32,875 nt of DNA from Alloalcanivorax mobilis (GTDB lineage Bacteria > Pseudomonadota > Gammaproteobacteria > Pseudomonadales > Alcanivoracaceae), in contig NZ_NMQZ01000048.1 in the NCBI RefSeq assembly GCF_002864685.1, positions 1 to 32,875 of the forward strand, written 5' to 3'. The stretch's first letter is position 1. Each line of letters begins with the position of its first letter. The notes below the pieces were generated by a model. It was not told where the DNA came from. It searched no databases and worked only from the letters and a program-made list of their open reading frames with translations. A program made the translations under genes and the position numbers. Shown here piece after piece: positions 1 to 8,670 of this stretch.

Positions 1-203
1 GTCCCCAATCGGGCGGCCCAACCGCGAGCCAAAAGAAGCTTCCCGCTATTCCGCGAAGAACCTTTTTTTATGGCTGACACGATAACCGCGAACGATCGCT
101 GACACCCGGCCTGCCTGGTAACGTCGGGCCTGCCCTGCTTTGTCTTCCACCCCTCAACTGCCTACACTCCTGAAACGTTTCCGCGACCCGCCGAGGGACA
201 ACA

Positions 204-1292
204 ATGAAAAAAATCATCGCCCTGATCGTTCTCGTCATACTGGCCGGCTATCTGCTGTTCTGGCCGGTGCCGATCAACGCCGTGGCCTGGAAGGCGCCGG
301 CCGCGCCGGCGCTGGATGGCCCGTTTCAGGTCAATGACAAACTCGCCGCGGCAAGAAAGCTGGGCATCGGGCAGGGACATGGCCCCGAGGACGTCGCCAT
401 CGACGACAACGGCCAGCTGTATGTGGGCTACGAGGACGGCTCGCTGGTGCGTTTTGATGGCAACGGTGAACACCCGGATCTGATCACCAACACCGGTGGC
501 CGGCCCTTCGGCCTGGACTTCGCCCCGGACGGCACGCTGGTGGTCGCCGATGGTTATCGCGGCCTGCTGCGGGTGAATACGCAATCCGGCGCCGTGACCC
601 TGCTCAGCGACGGCGCCGACGGCGTGCCCTTCCGTTTTACCGACGACGTCGACGTGGCACGCGACGGCACCGTTTATTTCTCCGACGCTTCCAGCAAATT
701 CGGCCCGGCGAATAAAGCACGCGACGACATTATCGAGCACGGCGGCCATGGCCGCCTGCTCAAGTACGATCCGGCCACCGGCACCACCACGGTGTTGTTG
801 AAGGGTCTGCAATTCGCCAACGGCGTGGCGCTGGCCGCGGACGAATCGTTCGTGCTGGTCACCGAAACCGGCAGTTACGATGTGGTCAGATACTGGCTGA
901 CAGGGGACAAGGCCGGCAGCCACGATCTGTTCTATGAAAACCTGCCCGGCATACCCGATGGCATTTCCAGCAACGGCGCCGACACCTTCTGGGTGGCGCT
1001 GTTCGCGCCGCGTAACCGGGCCCTGGACACCATGTCCGACAAGCCGCTACTGCGCGAGATGGTGTTCCGGTTACCGGAATTCATGCAGCCGCAGCCAGCT
1101 CACCACGCCTTTGTGCTGGGGCTCGATGAGCGCGGCAAGGTGACGCACAATCTGCAGTATCGGGACAGCAACGCCTTCTCGCCGATCACCAGCGTGGAAC
1201 AACGCGGTAATCGCCTCTACCTGGGCAGCCTGACGGCGAACGGTTTTGCCGTGTACGCCCTCGATCAGCCACACACGGAGTCAACGCAATGA
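204..1292 (+). CDS. Membrane-anchored strictosidine-synthase/SMP-30-like beta-propeller protein
   Basis: A 362-residue protein of the SMP-30/gluconolactonase/strictosidine-synthase-like superfamily, six-bladed beta-propellers that often hydrolyse lactones or esters using a bound divalent metal. Residues 1-22 form one hydrophobic segment after MKK (signal anchor or uncleaved signal), so the propeller probably faces the periplasm. The stretch DGTVYFSDASSKF (about residues 153-165) followed by GRLLKYDP and FANGVAL is typical of the strictosidine-synthase-like/APMAP branch. A weak GAGG lies 9 bases before the ATG. The stop overlaps the next start as ATGA, so the two genes are probably translationally coupled. 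The substrate cannot be read from the sequence; pairing with a beta-hydroxyacid dehydrogenase suggests carbon catabolism, but that is inference. Confidence 0.8.
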   Translation: MKKIIALIVLVILAGYLLFWPVPINAVAWKAPAAPALDGPFQVNDKLAAARKLGIGQGHGPEDVAIDDNGQLYVGYEDGSLVRFDGNGEHPDLITNTGGRPFGLDFAPDGTLVVADGYRGLLRVNTQSGAVTLLSDGADGVPFRFTDDVDVARDGTVYFSDASSKFGPANKARDDIIEHGGHGRLLKYDPATGTTTVLLKGLQFANGVALAADESFVLVTETGSYDVVRYWLTGDKAGSHDLFYENLPGIPDGISSNGADTFWVALFAPRNRALDTMSDKPLLREMVFRLPEFMQPQPAHHAFVLGLDERGKVTHNLQYRDSNAFSPITSVEQRGNRLYLGSLTANGFAVYALDQPHTESTQ

Positions 1293-2170
1293 CGAACGCC
1301 GCTTTTATCGGGCTTGGCAATATGGGCTACCCCATGGCCGGGCATCTGGCCGGCGCTGGCCTGGACGTCACCGTCTATAACCGCACCGCCGACACCGCCC
1401 GGCGCTGGGCCGGGGAATTCGGAGGACGGGTCGCGGCGACACCCGCGCAAGCGGCGGACAACGCCACCATGGTGTTTGTCTGCGTGGGCAACGACCAGGA
1501 CCTGCGCCAGGTGACACTGGACGAGGGCGGCGCGGTGCATGGGCTCGGCAAGGACGCGGTGCTGGTGGATCACACCACCGCCAGCGCGGCGATGGCGGAA
1601 ACCCTGGACCAGGCGTGCCGGGAACGGGGCGCGCATTTTATCGATGCGCCCGTGTCCGGTGGGCAACAAGGTGCGCAAAACGGCCAGCTCTCGATCATGT
1701 GCGGCGCGCATCAAGCGGTGTTCGAGCGCCTGCAGCCCATTCTCGCCCACTATGGCAAATCAGTAGTGCGCATGGGGCCGCCCGGCCAGGGGCAACTTAC
1801 CAAAATGGCCAATCAGATCTGTGTGGCCGGCGCCATTCAGGGTGTGGCCGAGGCCATTGCGTTCGCCCGCGACGCCGGCCTGGACGTGGAGAAAGCCATG
1901 CAGGTCATCGGCGCCGGCGCCGGCAGTTCCTGGCAACTGGTCAATCGCCATCGCAGCATGATCGCCGATGATTACGACCACGGTTTCGCGGTGGACTGGA
2001 TGCGCAAGGATCTGGACATCTGCCTGGCGGAAGGCGCCCGCCGGGGCACCTCCTTGCCCCTGACCGCCCTGGTGAACGAATTCTACAAGGAAATCCAGGC
2101 GCTCGGCGGCGGCCGCTGGGACACGTCCAGCCTGCTGCGCCGGCTCACCCCGCCGCGCAACCGGGAGTAG
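1289..2170 (+). CDS. NAD(P)-dependent beta-hydroxyacid dehydrogenase (HIBADH/GarR family)
   Basis: A 293-residue member of the 3-hydroxyisobutyrate dehydrogenase/tartronate-semialdehyde reductase family, which oxidises or reduces beta-hydroxyacids in the cytoplasm. The Rossmann nucleotide motif FIGLGNMGYPM is at residues 6-16, the substrate-binding signature DAPVSGG at 119-125, and the catalytic lysine is K172 in GQLTKMANQ. Length is normal for the family. The start overlaps the previous stop by four bases (ATGA), implying coupled translation with the propeller protein. The 3' end overlaps the convergent amidohydrolase by 26 bp. The true substrate (hydroxyisobutyrate, tartronate semialdehyde, succinic semialdehyde or another) is not determinable here. 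Confidence 0.9.
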   Translation: MTNAAFIGLGNMGYPMAGHLAGAGLDVTVYNRTADTARRWAGEFGGRVAATPAQAADNATMVFVCVGNDQDLRQVTLDEGGAVHGLGKDAVLVDHTTASAAMAETLDQACRERGAHFIDAPVSGGQQGAQNGQLSIMCGAHQAVFERLQPILAHYGKSVVRMGPPGQGQLTKMANQICVAGAIQGVAEAIAFARDAGLDVEKAMQVIGAGAGSSWQLVNRHRSMIADDYDHGFAVDWMRKDLDICLAEGARRGTSLPLTALVNEFYKEIQALGGGRWDTSSLLRRLTPPRNRE

Positions 2171-3155
2171 CGCCTCCCTCGGGCAGGGCCCGGGCGTTGT
2201 CCCGCGCCAGCTTTCGCGCCACGGTTTCAGGCAGGGCGTCCAGCAGCGGGCGGTACTCCGCCATGATTTTCTCCATGCTGTCGAAATGCCCGACCAGGTC
2301 CGTGCCCAGGGTAAAGCGGTGCGGATGATCGGCGATCAGAGTCAGCCAGTCAGCCTGCGGCGTGCCGTCGTCCAGAAGATAGTGCTCGCGCACGCTCCAG
2401 GAAAGGTCGATGTAGAGATTGTCGTAGCGGTCCAGCAACGCTCGGACGATTTCAGGCAAAGTGTCCAGGGGCGTTTGACGCTCCTCCACGCCGCCGCTGG
2501 TGCCAGCGTGGGCCAGCACGAATCGGGTTTCCGGGTTGCTCTGCAACGCTTCCTCCAGTTCTTTCAGGTATATCGGCGTTTCTTCCCTCAGGGAGGTGAG
2601 ATTGCTGTGCAGCAGCACCGGTAAACGGTGACAGGCAGCGAGTTTGTACACCTTCATCAGTGCCGGGTGGTTGGCGCGCGGCGTCTCGCCTTCGGTCAGG
2701 GCGGTGAGATCATCGTGGCGGGTGAGCACCTCGCCGATGCCCCGCCAGAGGCCCGGATAGCGCTCGATCAATGCCTCGATATGACGCGCGGCATTCATGT
2801 CGGTGGGATTGAAACCGCTGATAAACGGCACCAGCCGCTCACGGCGCGCGTCTGGCAGCTTCAGTATTGCCTGCGCCAGGATGTCGTCAGTGGCGCTGTA
2901 GTAGTACAACGGCGCTTCGTCTCCCAGGTAATAGCGCGGCCGGCGCGGGGCCTCGGCCTGCCACTTCTTCACCACCGGCATACCGAACGTCCAGGCCTGG
3001 ACGACGCCGGCCTTATCCATGGCTTGGAACATCGCGTCCATGCCTTCGCTTTCTTGCATGAAGTCCACGTAATGCAGATGGGCATCGGTCCAGGAATAGT
3101 CCCTGGCCCATAACGGTGAGGTCAGCAGCAGCAACCCACAACACAGTGTTTTCAT
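2145..3155 (-). CDS. Secreted amidohydrolase-family (TIM-barrel) hydrolase
   Basis: A 336-residue amidohydrolase_2-type metal-dependent hydrolase. Residues 1-18 form a signal peptide ending PLWA, so the enzyme is exported. Expected metal and catalytic residues are visible: DAHLH (H26, H28) at the start of the barrel, E142 in GIGEVL, H183 in LLHSN, H216 in LAHAG and D286 in LGTDLVGH. I chose the ATG at 3155 over the TTG one codon upstream; an AGGGAG lies about 11 bases before it. Export is uncommon for this family, whose best-known members are cytoplasmic decarboxylases and lactonases. It is convergent with, and overlaps by 26 bp, the dehydrogenase gene. The substrate is unknown. Confidence 0.82.
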   Translation of the reverse strand: MKTLCCGLLLLTSPLWARDYSWTDAHLHYVDFMQESEGMDAMFQAMDKAGVVQAWTFGMPVVKKWQAEAPRRPRYYLGDEAPLYYYSATDDILAQAILKLPDARRERLVPFISGFNPTDMNAARHIEALIERYPGLWRGIGEVLTRHDDLTALTEGETPRANHPALMKVYKLAACHRLPVLLHSNLTSLREETPIYLKELEEALQSNPETRFVLAHAGTSGGVEERQTPLDTLPEIVRALLDRYDNLYIDLSWSVREHYLLDDGTPQADWLTLIADHPHRFTLGTDLVGHFDSMEKIMAEYRPLLDALPETVARKLARDNARALPEGGATPGCAAG

Positions 3156-3299
3156 CAATAATTCGCTCCCTTTCCTGCACTGACCCGGGCGCCGCCGCGC
3201 GGTTCAGCGGCATTCGCCTGATTGCACATTTTATTACACCCCAGCCGCGTTCGATTCCGTCATAGCTGTGATGATGGCTCGATCATCGATATCCATCTA

Positions 3300-3329
3300 T
3301 GGACATTAATTACCAAAAAGTCTTATTAT
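3300..3329 (+). promoter_or_regulatory. Candidate promoter and operator of the toxin-antitoxin module
   Basis: A TGGACA box (3300-3305) and TATTAT box (3324-3329) are 18 bases apart, a reasonable sigma-70 promoter 25 bases before the antitoxin start. Two further signals could be operator half-sites. One is a direct repeat TATGGACA at 3298-3305 and 3327-3334, exactly 29 bp apart and bracketing the promoter. The other is an inverted repeat GATGAT/ATCATC at 3270-3275 and 3282-3287. Antitoxins of this class usually repress their own operon; binding here is inferred. Confidence 0.5.
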
Positions 3330-3353
3330 GGACAAAACAGTCAGGAGATGCTC

Positions 3354-3758
3354 ATGCAACCGGCCATCGCTTCATCACTTCAGCCGCTCGACGAGCGCGC
3401 CCGCCATGCCGCCCTGCGCGCGGTATTGCGCCTGCTCGAACACTGGCAGTGCAGCGAGCGCGAAAAGATGACGCTGCTCGGCGTGGGCCGCTCTACCCTG
3501 CATAAATATCAGGGCCAGCCCGACAGCGCACGCATCAGCAATGATCTGCTTGAGCGGCTCAGCTATCTGCTTAACATTCACCAGGCATTGCGTACCCTGT
3601 TTGGCAATAAGGAAAACGTGTACGGGTTCGTCAGGATGGCTAACCACAACCCCTTCTTTAACGGCGCCAGCCCGATGCAGGTGATGGCCAACGGCCGCGT
3701 GGCGAGCCTTTATGAGGTGCATCGCCAACTGGATGGCTTGCGCGGGGGCCAATGGTGA
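3354..3758 (+). CDS. Xre/MbcA/ParS-type antitoxin (DUF2384)
   Basis: A 134-residue antitoxin. The N-terminal half (about residues 14-75) is Xre-like and helical, with the helix-turn-helix segment MTLLGVGRSTLHKYQG. The C-terminal part NPFFNGASPMQVMANG...LYEVHRQLDGLRG is the DUF2384 domain, which caps the toxin active site in known RES-Xre pairs. The longer in-frame extension to 3222 is unlikely because AGGAG at 3343-3347 sits 6 bases before the ATG at 3354. The stop overlaps the toxin start (ATGGTGA), which is standard coupling for such operons. Expected role: bind and neutralise the downstream NAD-degrading toxin and repress the operon. Confidence 0.88.
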   Translation: MQPAIASSLQPLDERARHAALRAVLRLLEHWQCSEREKMTLLGVGRSTLHKYQGQPDSARISNDLLERLSYLLNIHQALRTLFGNKENVYGFVRMANHNPFFNGASPMQVMANGRVASLYEVHRQLDGLRGGQW

Positions 3759-4450
3759 GCGTCGACACCCTGCCACTGAGCGACTATCGCCACCAGGATG
3801 GCTATCGCCTGGTCAATGGCAAGTACCCGCCCATCAATATTTTTGATGACGTCGCCGATCAGGCGGATTTCGAGGCGCTTTACGCGGTTCAAGCGATCAC
3901 CAACCCGCGTCTGCAAACCGAAATCGGGCAATTGCACCGGGTGCCGCCCGCCCGACGCCCCTGGGGGATTCCCGGCTGCAATTACGCCCTTGGCCCCTTC
4001 GTGCACCTGAACCCGGACGGTTCCCGCTTCTCAAGGGGAGAATTCGGCGTGTTCTACTGCGCCGAGCGCATCAGCACCGCGATCGCCGAAACCCGCTACC
4101 ACCAGGAGCGTTACTTTCAGGCCGTTGACGGCCTCAAGTACGACCGCATCGTGATGCGCGGATTAAAAGTGTGTTTTTCGGCCCGGCTTCGCAATATCCA
4201 CCGGCCCTATCGGGATGACGACCACTGGTACCACCCGGACGACTATCGCGGCGGCCAGCGCCTTGGCCAGGCGCTCTACGAAGCCGGCGAAAACGGCCTC
4301 AGCTACGGCTCGGTGCGCCGCGACGCGGCATTGTGCTTCGCCCTGCTCTCGCCCCATCTGATCGAATCGGTACTGCCCGCCACCCATTACGAATACATAT
4401 GGGACGGCGAGAAGATCGCTCACACCCTGACCATCCGGCAGCACGTCTGA
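3752..4450 (+). CDS. RES-domain NAD+-degrading toxin
   Basis: A 232-residue RES family toxin. Characterised members deplete cellular NAD+ by hydrolysis or phosphorolysis, and one related protein ADP-ribosylates a metabolic enzyme. The domain signature runs from about residue 92 to 190: R92/R95 before GEFGVFYCAE, E113 in TAIAETRYH, and S187 in LSYGSVRRDAA, matching the arginine, glutamate and serine that name the domain. The protein is longer than the smallest family members because of an N-terminal extension with GYRLVNGKYPPIN. The start lies inside the last codons of the antitoxin gene. A stress-response or plasmid-style stabilisation role is possible; chromosomal context gives no further clue. 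Confidence 0.9.
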   Translation: MVSVDTLPLSDYRHQDGYRLVNGKYPPINIFDDVADQADFEALYAVQAITNPRLQTEIGQLHRVPPARRPWGIPGCNYALGPFVHLNPDGSRFSRGEFGVFYCAERISTAIAETRYHQERYFQAVDGLKYDRIVMRGLKVCFSARLRNIHRPYRDDDHWYHPDDYRGGQRLGQALYEAGENGLSYGSVRRDAALCFALLSPHLIESVLPATHYEYIWDGEKIAHTLTIRQHV

Positions 4451-4681
4451 GCGCCTGTTGCCGCGCCACCGCTACCGGCAAACCCTCGCCCTCGTTCTTC
4501 GCCGAGGCGCTGGCCAGCCTTGACTGCCCGCCCGGTGACGCCCTCATGGTCGCCGACCTGCTCCCCTGAGCGGCGACCTTCACGGCACCGTAAAACCACA
4601 GGCGCGGCAATTTGCCACCTTCTCTTCTGGCACCGGACGGGTAGGCTGCGCGGGATTTCCTCGTTGCCGCCGGAGGCCTCC

Positions 4682-6850
4682 GTGCCCGTTGTTCCCGCCC
4701 CTGTCCGTTCTCGCCTTGCCCTTTTGGCAATGACGTTACCGCTGTCGCTCAACGCCCTTGCCGCGCCGCCATCGCCGCACCGGCTGGACCCGGTGGAAGT
4801 GGCCGCGCCCAGCGACGACGGCGCCGCGCCGGTTACCACCACCAGCGACCGGCTCGGCCTTGAGCCCCGCGAGCGGCCGGCCACCGTCGACGTGATCCGC
4901 CGCCAGGACATCGAGCAACAGGGCCTGCGCAATCTGATTGAGCTTTACCGCAGCGCGCCCGGCGTGAGCGCCGGCAACATTCCCGGCTCACCGGCGTCGG
5001 TGTCGATGCGTGGCTTCAACGATGTCGGTTACCTGTTCGATGGCATCCGCGCCGTCGATCCCAGCATGGTGTCGCGCAACCTGGATACCTGGAATCTGCA
5101 ACGCGTGGAAATACTCAAAGGCCCGGCCTCGGTGATCCACGGCAGCGGCGCCCTTGCTGGCACCATCAATCTGGTGCCCCGCCAGCCAGACCTGGGCGGC
5201 GACCATTACGATGGCATGATCAGCTACGGCAGCAACGACACCCTGCGCCTGGGCATCGGCACCAACCAGGTGGTGTCGCCGCGCGTCGCCGTGCGCACCG
5301 ACCTCAGCCACAGTGAAAGCAATGGCTACGTGGACGGCACCGACTCCCGGGTCGATGCGTTGACCAGCAGCATTCTGATCCAGGCCAGCGACCGCCTGCT
5401 TCTCAGTGCCGCCATCGATCTCTACAGCGACAGCTACCGCACCCCCTACCAGGGCGCGCCGCTGTTACCGGCCACCCTGGCGCGCGACCCCAGCAGCGTG
5501 GTGTCCGGCCCCGATGGCCTGGTGCTGGACGAGTCGATTCGCGACAACAATTACAATGTCGATAACGGCAGCATGGCCGCCGACAGCCAATGGCTGCGCA
5601 CCCGCGCCGACTATCAGCTCTCGCAACGCTGGCGATTGATCAACGAGTTGGGGCTGTACAATGCCAACCGCGACTGGGCCAACTCCGAGGACTACACCTA
5701 CAACGAAACCAGCGGCCTGCTGGATCGCAGCACCACCCGCATCAACCACCATCACCGGTTCGCTTCGGAGCGGGTGTACGCCAGCTACGATGGCGACCTC
5801 GGCGATCATCGTCATCGCTTCAGCGCCGGCATGGATTATCAATACACCGACTTCGATACCCGCCGCCGTTTTGGCAACACCGGTTCGGTGGATCCGTTCA
5901 ACCCCGATCGCGGCCAACTGCCTGCCAACAACGCCGCCAATTACGACACCCGGGTCAACTACGACAGCACCGTCGCCACCCGCGCGCTGTTCCTCGAAGA
6001 CGCCTTTAATCTCACCGCCCGCTGGCTGCTGATCACCGGTGCGCGCTATGAGTTCATGGACCTGGACCGGGGCATCGACGATCTGGACAGCGGATCGCGC
6101 ACCGAATTCGGCCGCACTTTTGAGGATGTATCCTGGCGTGTCGGCACGGTCTTCGATCTGACCAACCGCAGCCAGCTCTTCGCCCAGTACAACCGCGCCG
6201 CCGCGCCGATCAGCGGTTTGCTGCTGGGCAACATCGGCAACGCCGACTTTGATCTGTCCAAAGGCCGCTCCGTGGAAGCCGGTATCCGCAGCCAACTCTG
6301 GGAGGATCGGATCACGCTCACCACCTCCGCCTTCCGCATTGACCAGGACGACATCCTCACCCGCGATGTCAACGACCCGACCCTGACGGTACAAGGCGGC
6401 AGCCAGCGCTCCCGGGGCATTGAAGCCACCCTGGCGGTGGCGCTGACCCCGCGCTGGTGGGTGAATTTCAATGGCACTCTGGTCGACGCCGAATACACCC
6501 GGTTGGTGAACGGGTCTGGCGATGACCTGTCGGGCAATCGCCCCTCTAACGTGGCCGAGAAAACCTACAATCTGAGCAGCGCCTACACCCTGGCCAGCTT
6601 GCCGCTGACCCTGGGTGGCGCGGTGCGTCACACCGGGGATTTCTACACCGACTCCACCAACCGGTATCGGGTACGTGGCCGCACCCTGCTGGACACCTGG
6701 CTCAGTTACCCGCTGGCCGGCGGCACCCTGACCCTGCGCGGTCGCAACCTCACCGACAAGTTCTACGCCGACTGGTCCGGTTACAGCGCCACTCAGGTTT
6801 ACGTGGGCGAACCGCGCACCGTGGAACTGGGTTGGACGGGCCACTTCTGA
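4682..6850 (+). CDS. TonB-dependent siderophore receptor
   Basis: A 722-residue outer-membrane receptor of the FhuA/FoxA-like siderophore class. A GTG start at 4682 is chosen because GGAGG (4672-4676) is 5 bases upstream and the resulting N-terminus is a good signal peptide (VRSRLALLAMTLPLSLNALA); a longer in-frame extension to 4520 has no signal peptide at its front. The plug domain covers about residues 50-165 (TVDVIRRQDIEQQGLRNLIELYRSAPGV, SVSMRGFN, VEILKGPASVIHGSG). The rest is the 22-stranded barrel, ending in aromatic F (GWTGHF) as barrel-assembly substrates do. It is coupled to the downstream PepSY gene, which supports iron-siderophore uptake. I did not see a clear Fur box in the 230-bp spacer upstream. 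Confidence 0.92.
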   Translation: MPVVPAPVRSRLALLAMTLPLSLNALAAPPSPHRLDPVEVAAPSDDGAAPVTTTSDRLGLEPRERPATVDVIRRQDIEQQGLRNLIELYRSAPGVSAGNIPGSPASVSMRGFNDVGYLFDGIRAVDPSMVSRNLDTWNLQRVEILKGPASVIHGSGALAGTINLVPRQPDLGGDHYDGMISYGSNDTLRLGIGTNQVVSPRVAVRTDLSHSESNGYVDGTDSRVDALTSSILIQASDRLLLSAAIDLYSDSYRTPYQGAPLLPATLARDPSSVVSGPDGLVLDESIRDNNYNVDNGSMAADSQWLRTRADYQLSQRWRLINELGLYNANRDWANSEDYTYNETSGLLDRSTTRINHHHRFASERVYASYDGDLGDHRHRFSAGMDYQYTDFDTRRRFGNTGSVDPFNPDRGQLPANNAANYDTRVNYDSTVATRALFLEDAFNLTARWLLITGARYEFMDLDRGIDDLDSGSRTEFGRTFEDVSWRVGTVFDLTNRSQLFAQYNRAAAPISGLLLGNIGNADFDLSKGRSVEAGIRSQLWEDRITLTTSAFRIDQDDILTRDVNDPTLTVQGGSQRSRGIEATLAVALTPRWWVNFNGTLVDAEYTRLVNGSGDDLSGNRPSNVAEKTYNLSSAYTLASLPLTLGGAVRHTGDFYTDSTNRYRVRGRTLLDTWLSYPLAGGTLTLRGRNLTDKFYADWSGYSATQVYVGEPRTVELGWTGHF

Positions 6851-8226
6851 TGGCCGACCACAGCGGCGGCCGCCGCCTTTACGCGGCGGTCTGGCGCTGG
6901 CATTTTTACGCCGGCCTGTTCGCGGCGCCGTTTCTGTTGATTCTCTCGATCACCGGCGCGATTTACCTGTTCAACGACGAGATCAACGACGCTCTCTATC
7001 CCCAGCTGCGTTTCGCGCCAAGCGGCGAGAGCATGCTGAATACCGGCGAGCTGGTGGCTTCCGTGCAACGCCATTACCCCCACGCCGTGGTGACGCGCAT
7101 CGACACGCCGGTGACGCCGGGACGCACCGCCATGGCGTTCGTGACCCCGGCCAGCGGTGCGCCTCTGCGCGTGTTCGTCGACCCCGGTAACGCCCGGGTG
7201 CTCGGCGAGTTCGTCTACACCGACACCCTGGTGGGCTTCGCGGATCTTATGCACGGCTCCCTGTTGCTCGGTGAGTTCGGCGACGCCGTGGTTGAACTGG
7301 CCGCCTGCTGGACCCTGGTGCTGGTGGTCACCGGCCTGTACCTGTGGTGGCCGCGCCGCCAGCGGGCGCGCCTGCGACACGCCCTGTTGGGCGAACCCGG
7401 CGCCCGTGGCCGCCGGCTATGGCGCGAGGTGCATCGGCTCATCGGCGTCTATGCCGCCGCGCTGATCCTGTTCCTGGTGATCACCGGCCTGCCCTGGGCC
7501 GGCCTGTGGGGCGGCCAGTTCCTGACCCCGATCAGCAACGCCCTGGGCCTGGGCTACCCGCCCCAACTCCAGCACCACTCCGCCGCGCCACCGGCCACAC
7601 CGCCCGCGGTGATGGGCGACTTGGGTGAAATGCCCTGGACTCTTCAACAGGCGCCGCTGCCCACCGCTCACCTCCATCACGGCGAAGGGCAACACGCACC
7701 CGGCCAGGCCGTCATCGGCGTCCACCAGGTTCACCGGATTCTGCTGCAACACGGCCTGCCCCATGGCTACCGGCTCACCCTGCCCACGCCGGAACATGCG
7801 ATCTATACCGCCATCACCTATCCGGACCGTCCGCAAGGCCAGCGCACCTTGCAAATCGACGCCTACAGCGGCGCCGTGATCGCCAACACCGGATTCGCCC
7901 ACTACGGCGCCATCGCCAAGGCCGTGGAATGGGGCGTCGCCGTGCACATGGGCAATTACTTCGGAGTCGTTAATCAGATCGTGATGCTGGCCACCTGCCT
8001 GGCGATCATCGCCCTGGTCATTACCGGGCTCACCCTGTGGTGGCGCCGGCGCCCGCCGGGAGGCCTCGGCGCCCCCCGCCCGCTGGCCGCCGCCCGTGCG
8101 CGCAACCTGACGCTGATCACCCTCGCCTTATTGCTGATGCTGCCCCTGGCCGGGGCCAGCCTGGTGTTGGTGTTGATCATCGAAGCGCTGTGGCGGCGAT
8201 GGGCCCGGCGCGCCGGGGCACGGTGA
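6850..8226 (+). CDS. PepSY-associated inner-membrane protein, probable siderophore-iron reductase
   Basis: A 458-residue polytopic membrane protein of the PepSY/iron-regulated family (FoxB/PiuB-like), thought to reduce or release iron from siderophores on the periplasmic side. Transmembrane segments are visible near the N-terminus (AGLFAAPFLLILSITGAIYLF), around residues 150-175 (WTLVLVVTGLYLWW), about 205-230, about 380-400, and near the C-terminus. The conserved WRWHFYAG and VHMGNYFG histidine motifs are present. A periplasmic loop (about residues 240-285) is rich in His (LQHHS, HLHHGEGQH). The start codon overlaps the receptor stop (TGATG), indicating coupled translation. A direct reductase activity is inferred from relatives. 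Confidence 0.85.
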   Translation: MADHSGGRRLYAAVWRWHFYAGLFAAPFLLILSITGAIYLFNDEINDALYPQLRFAPSGESMLNTGELVASVQRHYPHAVVTRIDTPVTPGRTAMAFVTPASGAPLRVFVDPGNARVLGEFVYTDTLVGFADLMHGSLLLGEFGDAVVELAACWTLVLVVTGLYLWWPRRQRARLRHALLGEPGARGRRLWREVHRLIGVYAAALILFLVITGLPWAGLWGGQFLTPISNALGLGYPPQLQHHSAAPPATPPAVMGDLGEMPWTLQQAPLPTAHLHHGEGQHAPGQAVIGVHQVHRILLQHGLPHGYRLTLPTPEHAIYTAITYPDRPQGQRTLQIDAYSGAVIANTGFAHYGAIAKAVEWGVAVHMGNYFGVVNQIVMLATCLAIIALVITGLTLWWRRRPPGGLGAPRPLAAARARNLTLITLALLLMLPLAGASLVLVLIIEALWRRWARRAGAR

Positions 8227-8302
8227 GATCGGGAACAGGTTGAAGGGAATCTGGTGTGGGAGCGGCACCGACACGATCTCGCTCTGAACACCGAACACCC
8301 TG

Positions 8303-8377
8303 TCGCTGGCTGGGCCTGCTCCTACAAAAAACCAACCCCCTCTACAGCGCCGCCGTAGGAGCAGGCCATGCCAGCGA
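8303..8377. repeat. REPIN-like inverted repeat pair
   Basis: Two 23-bp arms, 8303-8325 and 8355-8377, are reverse complements with two mismatches, separated by 29 bases. The conserved tips read GCCTGCTCCTAC and GTAGGAGCAGGC. A related GTGGGAGCGGC motif lies at about 8256-8266. Paired short palindromic elements with a GTAGGAGC or GTGGGAGC tail are typical of REP/REPIN elements of Pseudomonas and relatives, which a RAYT transposase moves in trans. No RAYT gene is in this window. It sits just past the stop of the PepSY gene. Confidence 0.7.
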
Positions 8378-8432
8378 TGTGTTTTGGCCGAACGGCACGG
8401 CGTTTTTGTCCCGAACCTGACAAGGCCGGAAC

Positions 8433-8670
8433 GAGGATGAACGCCAAATAAAAAAGCCCCGGCTCTTGCGAGCGTGCCAGCCATGGAATCCGGCTTCGTC
8501 GAGCGGCAACGACAAGTATCCTGGGGCAGCCCCGCCTGGGCGGCCCCACCAGAAATCACAGATTTCCGGCGTTCGCCGGCGCGAAGCGGTGCTTCGCGAA
8601 TTCCCGGCTCACCCCCTAGGGGAGTGCGCCTCCCCAGAGGATGAACGCCAAATAAAAAAGCCCCGGCTCT
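8433..8670. repeat. 34-bp direct repeat flanking a hairpin-rich insert
   Basis: An identical 34-bp sequence occurs at 8433-8466 and 8637-8670 (starts 204 bp apart). The second copy forms the left arm and part of the loop of the tRNA terminator. The intervening segment ends with a 13-base match (CCCCTAGGGGAGT, 8613-8625) to the 3' part of tRNA-Glu (8699-8711). This looks like a past duplication or insertion at the tRNA/terminator junction. Only one functional tRNA-Glu remains. Confidence 0.75.
8552..8635. other. Run of consecutive short stem-loops
   Basis: Within the 34-bp direct repeat pair, successive perfect hairpins abut each other: GAAATC/GATTTC (8552-8566), CCGGCG/CGCCGG (8566-8579), CGCGAAGC/GCTTCGCG (8580-8598), the palindrome CCCCTAGGGG (8613-8622) and GGGGAG/CTCCCC (8619-8635). 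There is no ORF of note. It could be a structured mobile repeat unit or a structured RNA; I do not recognise the family. Confidence 0.5.

Noticed and set aside
4451-4681. Fur box upstream of the siderophore receptor
   Set aside because: I looked for a GATAATGATAATCATTATC-like site and saw no convincing match.
5465-6844. 459-codon open frame opposite the TonB receptor
   Set aside because: The receptor has full domain structure on the other strand; the antisense frame has no recognisable motif.
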